A stretch of 43,731 nucleotides of DNA from Pelargonium nanum (Eukaryota; Streptophyta; Magnoliopsida; Geraniales; Geraniaceae), in contig JAYMTF010000232.1 in the NCBI GenBank assembly GCA_036897485.1, forward strand, positions 1-43,731, written 5' to 3'. The notes beneath the pieces were generated by a model. That model did no database searches. It had not been told where the DNA came from and worked only from the letters and a program-made list of their open reading frames with translations. Numbering within the stretch: the first letter of the stretch is position 1; the number at the start of each line of letters is the position of its first letter. Below, piece by piece: positions 24,901 to 35,117 of this stretch. The translations under genes were made by a program, and so were the position numbers.

Positions 24901-25282
24901 AGAAAGAATATAAAAAATTATGCGATATATCTCATTTTAGTGAAGCATTGTTGTTAATATCTTGGGTACCATTTTTGCAGCAAGTATGACCTTTATAGTA
25001 AGAGCAAAGTTAGAGTCGACGTGGAAAAGGTCAAGCCATACTATGTATCGCTTATTGAGAAGGTGAGAAGAGAATAACAACTTAATAATTATTACTCATA
25101 TCTAATTTTACGATGCATTTGATTGAATCTTATCGATTTCAAGTGTTTTTAATAGTATTGAGTCTCAGTCGAAGAATTAGTGGCAGACTATGTAATTTAT
25201 ATTCTTCAAGCTTGTAATGCAATTGGTGATCTCAAATTATTGTATTAAATTGCAGTACTTCCCAGCAAAACTAAGATGGTGA
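21985..25282 (+). CDS. MIOX: myo-Inositol oxygenase, 11 exons, 305 aa
   Basis: Cytosolic non-haem di-iron enzyme that oxidises myo-inositol with O2 to D-glucuronate, feeding UDP-glucuronate and cell-wall sugars. Exons: 21985-22015, 22439-22544, 23150-23231, 23513-23717, 23942-24001, 24194-24246, 24337-24459, 24567-24636, 24729-24807, 24981-25062, 25256-25282; 918 nt in one frame, the usual plant length. Conserved blocks include [56 protein letters not shown] and YHSFYALH. Spacing to the mammalian enzyme places the six iron ligands at His116, His141, Asp142, His214, His240 and Asp273; all are present. N-terminal 45 residues are variable, as in other plant MIOX. Probably functional. The 3' flank has three TTTGACTTTTGA-like repeats (25317-25412). 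Confidence 0.97.
22229..22410 (+). repeat. Decayed duplicate of the MIOX leader and exon 1 region inside intron 1
   Basis: ATGCCATCAACACCCATTTT, CTCTGCATAT, CCTCACTTTGGTA and AAATATTGGGTTTGATTCTGCT or variants repeat words of 21900-22155 in the same order. The duplicate lacks most of the exon 1 coding sequence, including the start codon. Confidence 0.7.
23765..23890. repeat. Dispersed GGGTCGGGT-type repeat in MIOX intron 4
   Basis: 'agagctgataattcgagttt' start and GTGGGTCGGGCT match the repeat family in the introns of the receptor kinase at 10401-18363. Confidence 0.4.
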
Positions 25283-26510
25283 AGATTTTGATGTTGATTC
25301 TCAACTTGTGGAGGCATTGACTTTTGATGGTGATCTTTTGAGATACATGCATCATCATATGTTGATCACAAATTTGGAAGCTTTGACTTTTGAAGGAAGC
25401 TTTGACTTTTGAACATCAGCTAGTAACTAGTTTTCATTAATCTTATGTTGTATTGGAACATTAGTACTCCATGTAAGAAATAATAATAATGATATGTTGT
25501 GTTGTGCTTTGCTTGAAATAATAATTTTGTTGCACTATTGCCCCTTTGAAGATGAATCTCTAGTGTTCTTAGTATTTTAAAGTGTTTAATTAGAATGGAA
25601 TGGTGTTGTTTTGTTTTGTTTTGCTATCTTCTTAAATAGCTCATTGCACCCAAAATAAAATAAAATAAAACATAGCATGATATGATATGGTTGAAGCCCA
25701 CTAGATTTGCATTATTAGAGGTCTTAATCAAATGGTGATCAAGAAAGGTTTAAAATTTGAAGAAGACCATGACCTAGAAAGGAAGTAAAGAACAAGACCA
25801 TTGACAAAGAATTTTACTATCATTAGGGCCGGCTAGTGATTTAAGGCGCTTGATCTCATTGAGGTCTCAAGTTCGAGCGTCTCTTAAAGTTATGTTGGTA
25901 TATTGTCTATAAAAAATAAAATAATACAAAGTTAGGGTGAAGTGCTACACTTTTTGAAACTTAGTATAAATTACCAATAACATCTCCTTAATTATTTCTA
26001 AAATTGAAACAAAAACATTCATTTTTTGTCAGAGAGAGTACATACTATTCGCACCTCATATTCTCTCAAATTAGTAAATGTGAAACAAAATAATAATCAA
26101 TTTTTTTTTTTGAAAAAATGTTCAAAACACTCCTAACAAAACTCATAATACAAAAATATGACATATATAGACACGTATCAAAGCGGAATTTCAGTACAAC
26201 TGATTTTCAATCAATATTTTAAAGTTCGTTAAGAGATTAGTCGTTAGGCAACTAGACTACCGGTGCGTTCAGTCTAGGGCCATGGCAACGAGGCAGAATG
26301 GTGATCCCTAGTTCAATCAAATTAAATTTGCATTTCATCAATTTTCTTTTTTATATATGAACATTGTTTTATATTGTTTATGAATCGATCTGGTCTACCC
26401 AAAAAAATGAAAATGGTCAGTCAAATTTGAACTCAAAAAGCAGCCTATGTGACACATGACATGTCCATATCATTGGGCCAGATTCAACTCCTATAATGTC
26501 CCTAAAGTCC
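25283..26510. other. Spacer between MIOX and the peptide gene array
   Basis: Contains the MIOX 3' flank, a SINE-like fragment (25825-25930), a decayed Stowaway-like end (GTCAGAGAGAGTA, 26030-26042) and the distal promoter of the first peptide gene. No gene seen. Confidence 0.5.
25825..25930 (+). repeat. SINE-like fragment
   Basis: GGCTAGTGATTTAAGGCGCTTG resembles an A box region and GAGGTCTCAAGTTCGAGC (25860-25877) a B box. Ends with an A/T-rich tail. Same family as 36355-36480. Confidence 0.55.
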
Positions 26511-26519
26511 CTATTTAAG
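26511..26519 (+). promoter_or_regulatory. TATA-like box of peptide gene 1
   Basis: CTATTTAAG followed by CTTGCTTCTCTTCTTC, a diverged form of the TATAAATATGCTTCTCTTTC block shared by the other peptide genes; 111 bp before the start codon. Confidence 0.5.
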
Positions 26520-26621
26520 CTTGCTTCTCTTCTTCACTTAAACACACAACAATCTTAATTAAGAGCTCATAGCAATAGCTTAATTCTCAGAAATATTCAA
26601 GTAAACTCAGAGCATTTAGCA

Positions 26622-27099
26622 ATGGCAGCAACAAGAAACTCTCCAAAAACTATTCTTGTGGCCCTCCTAGTTTGCGCTATGGTTTTTGCCCCAATGTTAC
26701 CATGTGATGCGATACGAATAGGTAAATTCAATATTTTTCAATATTTGTCATGTCTTAATCAGAGCTTTTGAGTTCGAGAATTAGAGAATTATCCTGGTTC
26801 AAGACTCAGTATGAAGAGTTTTTTCATCCGTTGTGATCTATCCTGACCCGATATGAATTAAATTGAATAGTTCACACTTAAATTTAAACGAATAATAACT
26901 GCACATATTTGATACATCATTATGACAAAATGAAATTACCGACTTTTAATTTTTATGTGTATGTTTGTTTGCAGGTTTTGGACATGGACCAATATGTCCA
27001 GCCTGTGTGTGTTGCTCAACTGCATCTGCAGGTTCTTGTTGCCAGTGTTGTGTTGGTGGTGGTGTTGTTGTATCTGAGTCCCAAATTGGATCTCCATGA
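26622..27099 (+). CDS. Secreted Cys-rich peptide, array member 1 (74 aa)
   Basis: Family not recognised. Two exons, 26622-26721 and 26975-27099, phase-1 intron with GT-AG ends. Residues 1-30 form a signal peptide (hydrophobic core LVALLVCAMVFAPML), with likely cleavage near CDA/IR. The rest has eight cysteines in the pattern C-x2-C-x-CC-x7-CC-x-CC (Cys 41, 44, 46, 47, 55, 56, 58, 59), then a Gly/Val run and a tail SESQIGSP. This member and the next share PIC-P-x-CVCCS and the whole Cys spacing. Probably a secreted defence, metal-binding or signalling peptide; role not known. Confidence 0.85.
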
Positions 27100-27808
27100 T
27101 GAGCTCATCAACATATGAAGTTACTATTTTTAGAAAGTTGATCAATGTTTCAAATAAATGTCAATATATGACATTTAGTAATATACAAATAAAACAAGTA
27201 ATTCTATGATATGTGTAACTTATGTGACCATAAGTTAGGTTTGGTTTGCATACCTGAAGTCTCGTTTTCGAGTTACTTTTTGGTTAACTAAATATTTGTA
27301 ACGTATGTGAGTGTAATACTTAATAAAATATTTTAATTTTTGTGGATCTATATTTGATCTAAATTAAATGAAAATAATAAATGTGTGATTTATCTTATAT
27401 ATATTTGATAGTAACGTATTAAAAAATATATATGTGGTATTTTATTATAAAGTTCTGTTTGATCACCTATTGTTCAAGCCCACCACTCACGAAGTAGGAA
27501 AAAAAATATATTAGACCATTGACTATAAATATAAATAAATAGTAAACACTTGAAGTACAAGTTTATGGAGATCTAAAATTTAATCTTCACATATATGTGA
27601 ACATAAAATTTCCATAAAATCAACAAAATAAACTCCCAACAATTCAAGAAAATGAGGATGAAATAAAGAAAAAAAATGATATGATCCAACCATTTTTGAA
27701 ATAATCAAACTTTGAAAATTGAATTCAAACAATATGCAATAACACATATCCATTTTCACATGTTCATGTGCCCAAATAGCCCAACCCTTTTATTCTTCAC
27801 AAATCCAC
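27100..27808. other. Spacer between peptide genes 1 and 2
   Basis: 3' flank of gene 1 and distal promoter of gene 2; very AT-rich. No gene or clear element seen. Confidence 0.5.
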
Positions 27809-27816
27809 TATAAATA
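27809..27816 (+). promoter_or_regulatory. TATA box of peptide gene 2
   Basis: TATAAATA followed by TATGCTTCTCTTT, 76 bp before the start codon; part of the core promoter block shared across the array. Confidence 0.7.
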
Positions 27817-27884
27817 TATGCTTCTCTTTAGTATATTTTCACTCATATACTCAAAATCATAGCAATTATAAGCATTATTAAGCA

Positions 27885-28731
27885 ATGACATTCTCTCCAA
27901 AGACCATTTTTGTTACTCTCCTAATCTTTGCTATGGTTTTTTCTCCCATGTTACTGTCCGATGCCGCTCGTCCGAACTTTCGAGGTATATATATATTCTC
28001 ATTGCGAATATATAAACTGTTACGATGTTACAATATTTTTGTCTTGCTTCAACGGTATATAGTAATGAAAATACAATCCTATTATGATTTTGCGATATAT
28101 TTGTTTACTATATGTATTGACATGTTCTATACATAGATTTGAAAACCGAACTCGATCTTCGGTTGTTAATTTGGGAGCCGCGAATAAATTTGATTCGTTA
28201 ATGAACCGGTGCGAATAAGTATAGACTTCTTTGGAATTTTAATTTGGAATGAAAAACAACTACCCGGGTCGTAGAACATTTTATCAAATGTATGAGACAT
28301 TAATATTTCTTTAAAAAATCATATTTAGGTATATATATCACATTTTGGAACATTCGTGGATCGTGAATCACAACTGAAATAGCGATTTTGGGTAACTACG
28401 TACTACATATTTGTAAATTTCATGTTTCTAACATATGTATGTAAAAACTTCAAATATCACATTTTTGGAACGTTCGTAGTGGATTGAATCGCTACTGAAA
28501 TAGCGATTTTCGGTAACTACATACTATATATTTGGAAATTTCATGTCCCTAGCTAACATATATGTATGTGAAATTTGATATGTTGGTTTGCATATTATTA
28601 TTGCAGTTCTAGCTGATGGTGATGGACCCATATGCCCAACTTGTGTGTGTTGCTCACCACCACCTCCAGGCACTTGCTGTGATTGTTGTGCAACTCCTGT
28701 TGAATCTCTGTCCCAAAATGAATCTCCATGA
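27885..28731 (+). CDS. Secreted Cys-rich peptide, array member 2 (74 aa)
   Basis: Family not recognised. Exons 27885-27984 and 28607-28731; phase-1 intron of 622 bp, the longest in the array. Signal peptide about 1-27, likely cleaved after SDA, followed by ARPN. Eight cysteines (43, 46, 48, 49, 57, 58, 60, 61) in the same pattern as member 1, with a PPPPG turn in the middle. Tail VESLSQNESP. Both exons have the same lengths as in member 1 (100 and 125 nt), so these two are the closest pair. Reading on into the intron gives an 83-aa frame, but conserved splice sites favour the spliced form. Confidence 0.87.
28339..28577. repeat. Two-unit tandem duplication in the intron of peptide gene 2
   Basis: About 119-bp units starting CACATTTTTGGAAC at about 28339 and 28458, each with CTGAAATAGCGATTTT and GGTAACTAC. 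Confidence 0.8.
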
Positions 28732-29562
28732 TCAGCACCTGCTAAAATATGCATGTTTCTATATATGTTCCATGTGACATATTGCTATTTATAGTCTATG
28801 AATAAAACAAGTTTCCATATATAGTTTCCATAAATTTGATTTTATGGACACTTATGTCTTGTAATAATGTTTGTTTTGTTGTAATAATTTGTCTATCAAC
28901 TCTTGTGGTTAGATGAATAAAAGGTACGGCTCGCGTATAAAAAAAATTATTGTGGTTGGTAGTTTATTTATGATATATATAAATACTTTATCCAAGTGTG
29001 TTTTTTTTCTCTTTTTCTTTATTGTAATTAGTCTTGGAGCAGCTTATACGCACAAATAAATGTACACAAAAAGCTATTCATGAACATGTATTAGTATTCG
29101 TCAATTATGTTTTTTCCGCATATGCTTAAAAATGTTTTGTTGAACAATAAAATATATTAGTGTCCAATGTTTTTGTGAAATAACATTTGTGCGCTTAAGT
29201 TTTTCTTTAGTTGAAACTATTAATTATATAAACATGTACTTTTTCTTTCAACAACAAAATTTAATCCGAAACGTAATTCAACATAAAATATATTGTACAC
29301 TTTGTAATAAAGTATGCAAAGTCGTTGCTGAATCGTGACATCGTGGAAAATAACGGTGCTCTCCGTCGAAGATCAACAATAGAATTTGCATACTACGTTG
29401 TTTTTACGAATCGAAATTTGGGGTTCAAATTTCTTCTCTTTTTTTCAAAAGTCAAAAACTTACATGTGCATTAGATTTGATTCCAAAATTTATTGCTACA
29501 CATACTCCCATCAATCTATCCATTGACTAGCTAGGAAGGTTCCTGCAGCTTGGTTATATAGT
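28732..29562. other. Spacer between peptide genes 2 and 3
   Basis: 3' flank of gene 2 and distal promoter of gene 3. A possible MITE of the GTGCACAAA type lies at about 29050-29205 (ACGCACAAATAAATG at left, CATTTGTGCGCTTAAG at right). No gene seen. Confidence 0.45.
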
Positions 29563-29590
29563 GGCAATATTTTGATGTTCTTGGAATTGA
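29563..29590 (+). promoter_or_regulatory. Shared upstream block, peptide gene 3 (diverged)
   Basis: GGCAATATTTTGATGTTCTT is a diverged copy of GCAACATGTTCATGTCCTTA found upstream of peptide genes 4, 6 and 7. It lies 151 bp before the start codon. Function unknown. Confidence 0.4.
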
Positions 29591-29651
29591 TAAACAAACT
29601 TCAATTTAAATTATTGAAGATTAATATGTAATCAATCCCTCACAGACCCTT

Positions 29652-29659
29652 TATAAATA
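29652..29659 (+). promoter_or_regulatory. TATA box of peptide gene 3
   Basis: CCCTTTATAAATATGCTTCT block, 62 bp before the start codon, followed by CTTTCAATCATGCAAC. Confidence 0.75.
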
Positions 29660-29713
29660 TGCTTCTTCTCTTTCAATCATGCAACTATATTTTCTTGTAA
29701 GAAATTAGCATCA

Positions 29714-30078
29714 ATGGAAGGCAAAATGTACTCTAAAAGTTCTAATGTTCTTCTTATGATCCTAGCCCTAATTTTTGTTTTGCTTTTGACTTCAATGTTA
29801 CAATGCGACGCAGCTCGAATTAACGAACAAGGTAATTATAGATTGATTTCATTGCTTAACGCCTACTAGTTTCGAGCACATTACGTGCTAGCTCTTTTAT
29901 CTCTATTGCTTCTCTCTTCATGTCACTTCATTTAAATTTTATATTTTTCAAATATACACATATTGACTGGTTCGCGACTTATATACTATATTTTTCCTTT
30001 GCAGTTCATTTACGTTGCGCGTGTCGGCCCCCATGCCCGTGCTCCGCGTTAAATTGTAATGGTTGCATGATTCCATGA
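29714..30078 (+). CDS. Secreted Cys-rich peptide, array member 3 (63 aa)
   Basis: Family not recognised. Exons 29714-29831 and 30005-30078; phase-1 intron of 173 bp. Signal peptide about 1-33 (core LLMILALIFVLLL), likely cleaved after CDA, then ARINEQ. Six cysteines in a different pattern (C-x-C-x3-C-x-C-x4-C-x2-C; Cys 44, 46, 50, 52, 57, 60). The protein ends CMIP and lacks the Ser-rich tail of the other members, but keeps the final Pro followed by TGA. Codons of the Cys region are richer in G+C (TGCGCGTGTCGG) than its neighbours. Confidence 0.8.
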
Positions 30079-31316
30079 ACAAGTCTCCTTAGAGATCATA
30101 AGAAAAAATCCATGTCTCTAGTGTTATCGATTTCATTTCAAGAAGCTAATTTTTAGCATCGAAGTTGATTATTGTAATAAAAGTTTGCTATCTTTTGTCG
30201 TGTAACTTTGATTATTTTGTACCGTCTTAATTTTCTAACGTGATTTCAATTGTTTGTGCTTATTTTATTGTTTTTGTTATTAAATATAACAGAAACAACA
30301 ATCCAGATATGATTTTGCTAAACGGTGTCATTTTGGACGTCACCAATATTAGGAACTATATATTTTAAATCCAAATACAAAAGTTTAGGAATTAATATTC
30401 TGAAGCAAATAAAATTGATGAACTAAATTGGATCCAATTCTCCTAGTTGAGGGACCAAATTGATTTTTTTTTTGTTTCACCTCTATATTTTATATATTGT
30501 ATAGTGGTTGTTTTTTTTTTTTTTTTTATTCATGTAAAGTGGTTGTTGTGTTTGTGTATAAGAAAAAGGTATTATCTCTTACGAATTTTTGTCTTTAATG
30601 TAGATTTTGATTTTAATTTATTATAATGTATAGAGAAATGCAAGTGTACAAATAAATGCAATAACGTAGATCCAAACCTTAATATATACTACTAAAAATT
30701 ACATGAACAAGTGGGAATATTTGAAATATTTATGCAGGCCTGCAACATGTTGGCATTCTTATAATTCATAAATCTATCTCTCACACACACACACACATAT
30801 ATTGCAAAAATATAAATTTTACACTACCAACTAACTAAATTAATAGTACTAGCTCTAGAAGATGAGTTAGATAAACTGTAAAGAGAGAAAAAAAAAAACG
30901 AGACGAAACCATTTTGGTACGTAAGGCGACACTTAAATGCATAAACAAATATGCAATAAAAATTACCCACGAGCAAATTTTAGTGCATGTCAAAATAATT
31001 CCCAATGTTGGTGTAAACATTAAAATACGTGCCCTTTTATTTTCTAATGACGAGAAAGTGATGAAAATGAAAAATGAATGATCCCACTGGCGTAGGTTAT
31101 ACAAATATTTTTGTACAATAATTAAGACATATAATAACATTGCTCAAAATAGTTCCTGTCAAATATAGAAACAAGTAGGGTGGAAAAAATTCCTATATCC
31201 CAGTAGCATCTTGATTTTGTCTGCCACTAAAAAGTCTAATGAAGTAAATTTTTTAAAATATAAAAAATAAGTCTAGATTAAGAAAAGAATAACCAATCAC
31301 TAACTCACAAACTCTT
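30079..31316. other. Spacer between peptide genes 3 and 4, probably enlarged by insertion
   Basis: Holds the 3' flank of gene 3, a (CA)n run at 30782-30796, and the distal promoter of gene 4. The shared upstream block at 30742-30769 lies 635 bp from the gene 4 start instead of 131-239 bp, so roughly 400-500 bp have probably been inserted between about 30770 and 31300. The 101-aa minus-strand frame at 30835-31140 is not gene-like. Confidence 0.5.
30742..30769 (+). promoter_or_regulatory. Shared upstream block, peptide gene 4
   Basis: CAACATGTTGGCATTCTTAT, preceded by AACAAGTGGGAATAT; matches blocks at 34173-34198 and 35396-35422. Confidence 0.5.
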
Positions 31317-31324
31317 TATAAATA
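31317..31324 (+). promoter_or_regulatory. TATA box of peptide gene 4
   Basis: CTCTTTATAAATATGCTTCT block, 60 bp before the start codon. Confidence 0.75.
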
Positions 31325-31376
31325 TGCTTCTCTTTCAATCAATTAAGCATATTAATTTTCTTGCAAGCAATCATCA

Positions 31377-31695
31377 ATGGCAAGAGCAATAGGCAATAGG
31401 TTCTCTTCAAGTTTCAATGTTCTTCTGTTCACTCTAGTCCTAATTTTTCTCATGCTTCTCGCTTCCATGTCGCACTCCAATGCGTCTCGGTTTAACGAGC
31501 GAGGTAACTAAAAATCGATTCAATTCTCTAAACTACAATATAATTGTCCGTTACATTGGGTATGCACGTTATGGTTGTGATTTGAAATGAATTTTTTATT
31601 CTAATTTATATGTCGTACTGTTTGCAGTTCTTTTACAGTGTCCTCCTTTTTGCGCTAACGACAATCCTGAGGAGTTGGCAAATAATTCTCCATGA
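31377..31695 (+). CDS. Secreted peptide, array member 4 (64 aa, two Cys)
   Basis: Family not recognised. Exons 31377-31503 and 31628-31695; phase-1 intron of 124 bp. Signal peptide about 1-36 (core VLLFTLVLIFLMLLA), likely cleaved after SNA, then SRFNER. The second exon codes only 22 residues: VLLQC-PPFC then a short acidic tail PEELANNSP. Only two cysteines remain, enough for one disulfide or for pairing between chains. Closest to members 5 and 6 (V-[LI]-L-Q at the exon 2 start). Confidence 0.8.
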
Positions 31696-32531
31696 GATTG
31701 TTAGATGTGTGTTTATTTTCATTGCAAGTTCGAAATTTCTCAAATAAAGCGGGGTCAAGAGGAGTTAGAGATGACTATCTCTTGTTATATATGTAACTCG
31801 CGAACTGTTTGTATTTTTCTAATGTATGTATATTTTTATTGTGTTTTTTATTGTTGTTTTGTCTACAAATATATCATTCGGAAGTAAAATTATGATAATA
31901 ATAGTATAAAATTATTGTCTTTAAAGCGTTCCATCTAATAAAATAATCCGAAATTGTCTTCAAGTTAGAGTCTTTAGTCTTTGGATTCCTGTAGACTGTA
32001 TAAAAGTAGCACACTTTAGCGAAAAATCTTGGTGTGTGCTCCAAAATATGCCTCGGACGTGAGAAAAGAATGTACTCGAAGAGATCCGAAAACACAAAGA
32101 ACACGAAGATCTCTAATGAACTGACCTCACATTCCATCTTGTTGACAGTATGAATCCGAATCCGTGGGCATCTGAAATCCAATTCAACAACAAATTAATC
32201 CAATCCGATTAATGAATTAGATCCAATTTTTCTTGTGAAAACCGACCGGGTTAGATTGGATTGGATTGGACAAATTCGCTCATTTTACACTAAAATTTTG
32301 AATTTTTCCGACCCGTACACATTATTGGATCGGTCGAATCTCATACTCTAATCAATAAATCCAAGCCAAATCCGATCTGATCCAACCGACTGCCACCTCT
32401 AGGCGCAACCCAATGGTTCAAAACGTACGTTTGTGTGTAGTAGAAGTATTATAAAGCAAAATGAATAAATATAAAGAGACTAGTACTTTATTTAGAGTTC
32501 AAGCTAACAAGAAGTCTATGCACAAACCCTT
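31696..32531. other. Spacer between peptide genes 4 and 5
   Basis: Includes a degenerate dispersed repeat (about 32215-32400) with GGATTGGATTGGA and CATTTTACACTAAAA, related to 7915-8100. The frames at 31705-31887 and 31874-32182 have no recognisable content. Confidence 0.5.
32215..32400. repeat. Degenerate dispersed repeat
   Basis: Shares CATTTTACACTAAAA, CCGATCTGA and the 'gccacctcta' end with other repeats of this window, notably 7915-8100. Class unknown. Confidence 0.45.
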
Positions 32532-32539
32532 TATAAATA
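32532..32539 (+). promoter_or_regulatory. TATA box of peptide gene 5
   Basis: CCCTTTATAAATATCCTTCA block, 69 bp before the start codon. Confidence 0.75.
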
Positions 32540-32600
32540 TCCTTCACTGCCAAAAAAATCATGTACAATATTTTCTAGGAATCAAAGTTAGCAACCAATA

Positions 32601-33161
32601 ATGGCACCACCATTTTCGATTCTTAAGGTTCTTCTAGTTCTAATCTTTGTGGTGCTTTACACTTCCATGGTCATGCAATGTGATGCAGCTAGAATCAATA
32701 AAAGAGGTCACAAATATATACACACACCACACGTATATGTATGTGTATAAATATCAATAGTGACGAATATATACCCTATGTTTTATTTTTCGGCACGATA
32801 TTTAAATAAGGATAATTACGAAAATATATATTCCATGTTTTAGATTTCTTTGCATGTTTTTGTTCGGAATATTTATATATGGGTACGTAGTTATGAATAT
32901 ATGTTCAATGTTGTATATTTCTTTGCATGCTGTCGTTCACAATACTTATATATATGGACATATATATATACACAAACACACACAAATATAAATTATATTC
33001 CATATTTAATTGTCATGTTGTAATCGGTTAGTTTAACACATATATATTTCTAACTATAGAATATTTATTCGGTTCTAATATTATGTTTTGCAGATCTTTT
33101 ACAAGCGGGCTACGGATCCAGTACTGCCATTTCTCCAGAATTTATAGGCAAATCTCCTTGA
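32601..33161 (+). CDS. Secreted peptide, array member 5 (57 aa, no Cys in mature part)
   Basis: Family not recognised. Exons 32601-32706 and 33094-33161; phase-1 intron of 387 bp with donor G/GTCACA, weaker than the GTA donors of the other six. Signal peptide about 1-29 (core VLLVLIFVVLYTSMV), likely cleaved after CDA, then ARINKR. Exon 2 codes DLLQAGYGSS... and ends PEFIGKSP. Where member 4 reads VLLQC this reads DLLQA, and the mature part has no cysteine. Open frame, start, splice sites and tail are intact, so it is either a Cys-free variant or an early pseudogene. Confidence 0.7.
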
Positions 33162-33481
33162 GATCATAAGAGTTTTAGATCACTATTATATAGTAAAATG
33201 TTTTGTTTTTAAAATCAATGTCTGTATTTTCATTTTACATCGTCACGCGATGAACTACATGTATGTTATGTTTGAATAAATATTTTAATTATAGTTCTTT
33301 AATTATTAATAATTTTCTTTTACATCTTTGTTCAAATTTTGTAGGATTATTTTTTCTAATAAATGGTAAGGATGTCCCGTACAGAATTTATTATGTGTTA
33401 ACTCTAAAGTTCGAATATGAATAGTTAAAAACTGAGCATACTAACGTAAATCATCAAGTCAACTCCTTATCGTTGTGTCCC

Positions 33482-33715
33482 CAGGGACGGATCCAGAGAT
33501 TTTGTTTTATGGGGGCAAATAATATGAATAAAAATTTATCAAACAATCCGGGTATTATTTAAACAAAGTTGTGGGGGCAAAAATTAAATTTTTATCAAAT
33601 AACATACACAAATCCAAAAAAATTAGATGAAAATATGAAGTATTTTAATAAATAAATAAATAAAAAATTATTGGGGGCAACTGCCCCCAAAACATCCTTA
33701 CAGCATCCATCACTG
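33482..33715. mobile_element. Non-autonomous hAT-like MITE with 8-bp target duplication
   Basis: 234 bp. Left end CAGGGACGGATCC; the complement of the right end is CAGTGATGGATGC. Flanked on both sides by TGTGTCCC (33474-33481 and 33716-33723), a perfect 8-bp duplication as made by hAT transposases. Inner body has TGGGGGCAA and CTGCCCCCA subterminal words. It carries no transposase. Confidence 0.8.
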
Positions 33716-33743
33716 TGTGTCCCATTTTACTTTCTTACCATAA

Positions 33744-34085
33744 CACTACAAGATATATAAACAGTGATCAGATACGAAATTTTCCGTAACTGATGACTAA
33801 ATTTGTAGCTGATTAAATATGCAACGGGACCGATCCGTAGTTGTTAGACTCGTCGCAGATTTTTTGTGACCGGGTTCGTAGTTGATTAGTGAAGGACCGA
33901 CCCGTACGAAAATCAGCTACGGAAAACCCATAGCTGATAATTGAAGGACCGCCGACGGTCACCGCTATGGATCTTTGCAACTTGATTATCAATTTTATTG
34001 AACTATGGTAAAGTAACTTAAAATTTATTAGGTAAATTTGTAAATGGTACAGAAACACTTTTATAGAGACATATATCTTGTAATA
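33744..34085. mobile_element. CACTA-like non-autonomous element
   Basis: Left end CACTACAAGATATAT; the complement of the right end is TATTACAAGATATAT (13 of 15 match). Inside are GTAGCTGA/TCAGCTAC and ACGGAAAA words in both orientations, typical of plant CACTA (En/Spm) derivatives. A 3-bp target duplication is not preserved. It begins 21 bp after the hAT-like element's target duplication. Confidence 0.55.
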
Positions 34086-34172
34086 ATGTTAGCTTATGAT
34101 CTTGTAATAATGTTACAAACTCTGTAAATTAAACAAGTGGGACAAATAAGATTCTTTCAAGCCGGTCATTGG

Positions 34173-34198
34173 CAACATGTTCATGTCCTTATAATTAA
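34173..34198 (+). promoter_or_regulatory. Shared upstream block, peptide gene 6
   Basis: CAACATGTTCATGTCCTTAT plus AATTAA, preceded by ACAAGTGGGACAAAT; 239 bp before the start codon. Matches 30742-30769 and 35396-35422. Confidence 0.55.
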
Positions 34199-34343
34199 CG
34201 AAACACATGGTTTATAGTTATTTAATTACTTGGCATCCTAATCAAGAAATTAAAATAATAGAATACTGAAATAATACTAATTAATTCAATATGATGAGTT
34301 GCTAATGAAGATCAATTAATTAATTAATCATTCACTAACCCAC

Positions 34344-34351
34344 TATAAATA
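34344..34351 (+). promoter_or_regulatory. TATA box of peptide gene 6
   Basis: CCACTATAAATATGCTTCTC block, 68 bp before the start codon, followed by TTTCAACCATACAATG. Confidence 0.75.
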
Positions 34352-34411
34352 TGCTTCTCTTTCAACCATACAATGTAAATTTTATTTTGTAGTAAGCAAT
34401 TAGCATCAAAT

Positions 34412-34740
34412 ATGGCAGGCAATAAGTACTCTCCAAGTGTTTATGTTCTTCTGGTAACCCTAATCTTTGCTTTGTTTCTCTCTTTCATGTCATTGTGCGA
34501 AGCAACTCGATTTAATCGCGGTAATTAAACCTTAATCCCGTTGCATAATAATAAATCATCGATAATATATATTTTATGTGAACCATCTGGTTTAATCCTG
34601 ATCGATATATAATATACACGTATTGATTTGGTATTTGTGTTGTGTTTTTTGCAGTAATTTTGCAGTGTCTCTTTTGCCCTACTGGTACTTGTCTTTGTGA
34701 CAATCCTGATGAATCTTTGGACAAATCTCCATCTCCATGA
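34412..34740 (+). CDS. Secreted peptide, array member 6 (64 aa, four Cys)
   Basis: Family not recognised. Exons 34412-34520 and 34655-34740; phase-1 intron of 134 bp. Signal peptide about 1-31 (core VLLVTLIFALFLSFM), likely cleaved after CEA, then TRFNR. The mature part has four cysteines (C-x2-C-x4-C-x-C; residues 41, 44, 49, 51) and then an acidic Ser-rich tail PDESLDKSPSP. The tail resembles that of member 2 (ESLSQNESP). A 110-bp piece of the 3' flank is duplicated. Confidence 0.85.
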
Positions 34741-34752
34741 AATCAAATCATC

Positions 34753-34980
34753 AAAGGCTGTGATCTTTGTTACTATCATTTTGTCTATAAACTCGTGACA
34801 TGATAAACTAGTTACGTTATGTAAATAAAACATGTCACGTTAGCGTTGTAGATCTATGAAATAAAGGCTATGATCTTTGTTACTATCATTTTGTTTATAA
34901 ACTCGTGACATGACAAACTAGTTGTGTTATGTAAATAAAAAAATGTCGTGCATGTTAGCGTTGTGGATCTACGAAATAAA
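34753..34980 (+). repeat. Tandem duplication in the 3' flank of peptide gene 6
   Basis: Units 34753-34862 and 34863-34980 share GATCTTTGTTACTATCATTT, ATAAACTCGTGACATGA, ATGTAAATAAAA and GTTAGCGTTGT. The first unit starts 13 bp past the stop codon, so the 3' UTR and its poly(A) signals are probably doubled. Confidence 0.85.
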
Positions 34981-35117
34981 GCGAGGATGGCTGTCAAAAT
35001 TATGAATATCATTACAATATGATTCATAAATATACTTTCCATGTATTCAGTTTTGATTTCAAATCTTCTTACTACATAAATTATTTAGTATGTGTATATA
35101 CATATATATATATATAG

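Noticed and set aside
26975..28731. Peptide members 1 and 2 as metallothioneins or CYSTM proteins
   Set aside because: Paired cysteines suggest metal binding, but both have clear signal peptides and lack the two-domain metallothionein plan and the membrane-type CYSTM tail; kept only as an open possibility.
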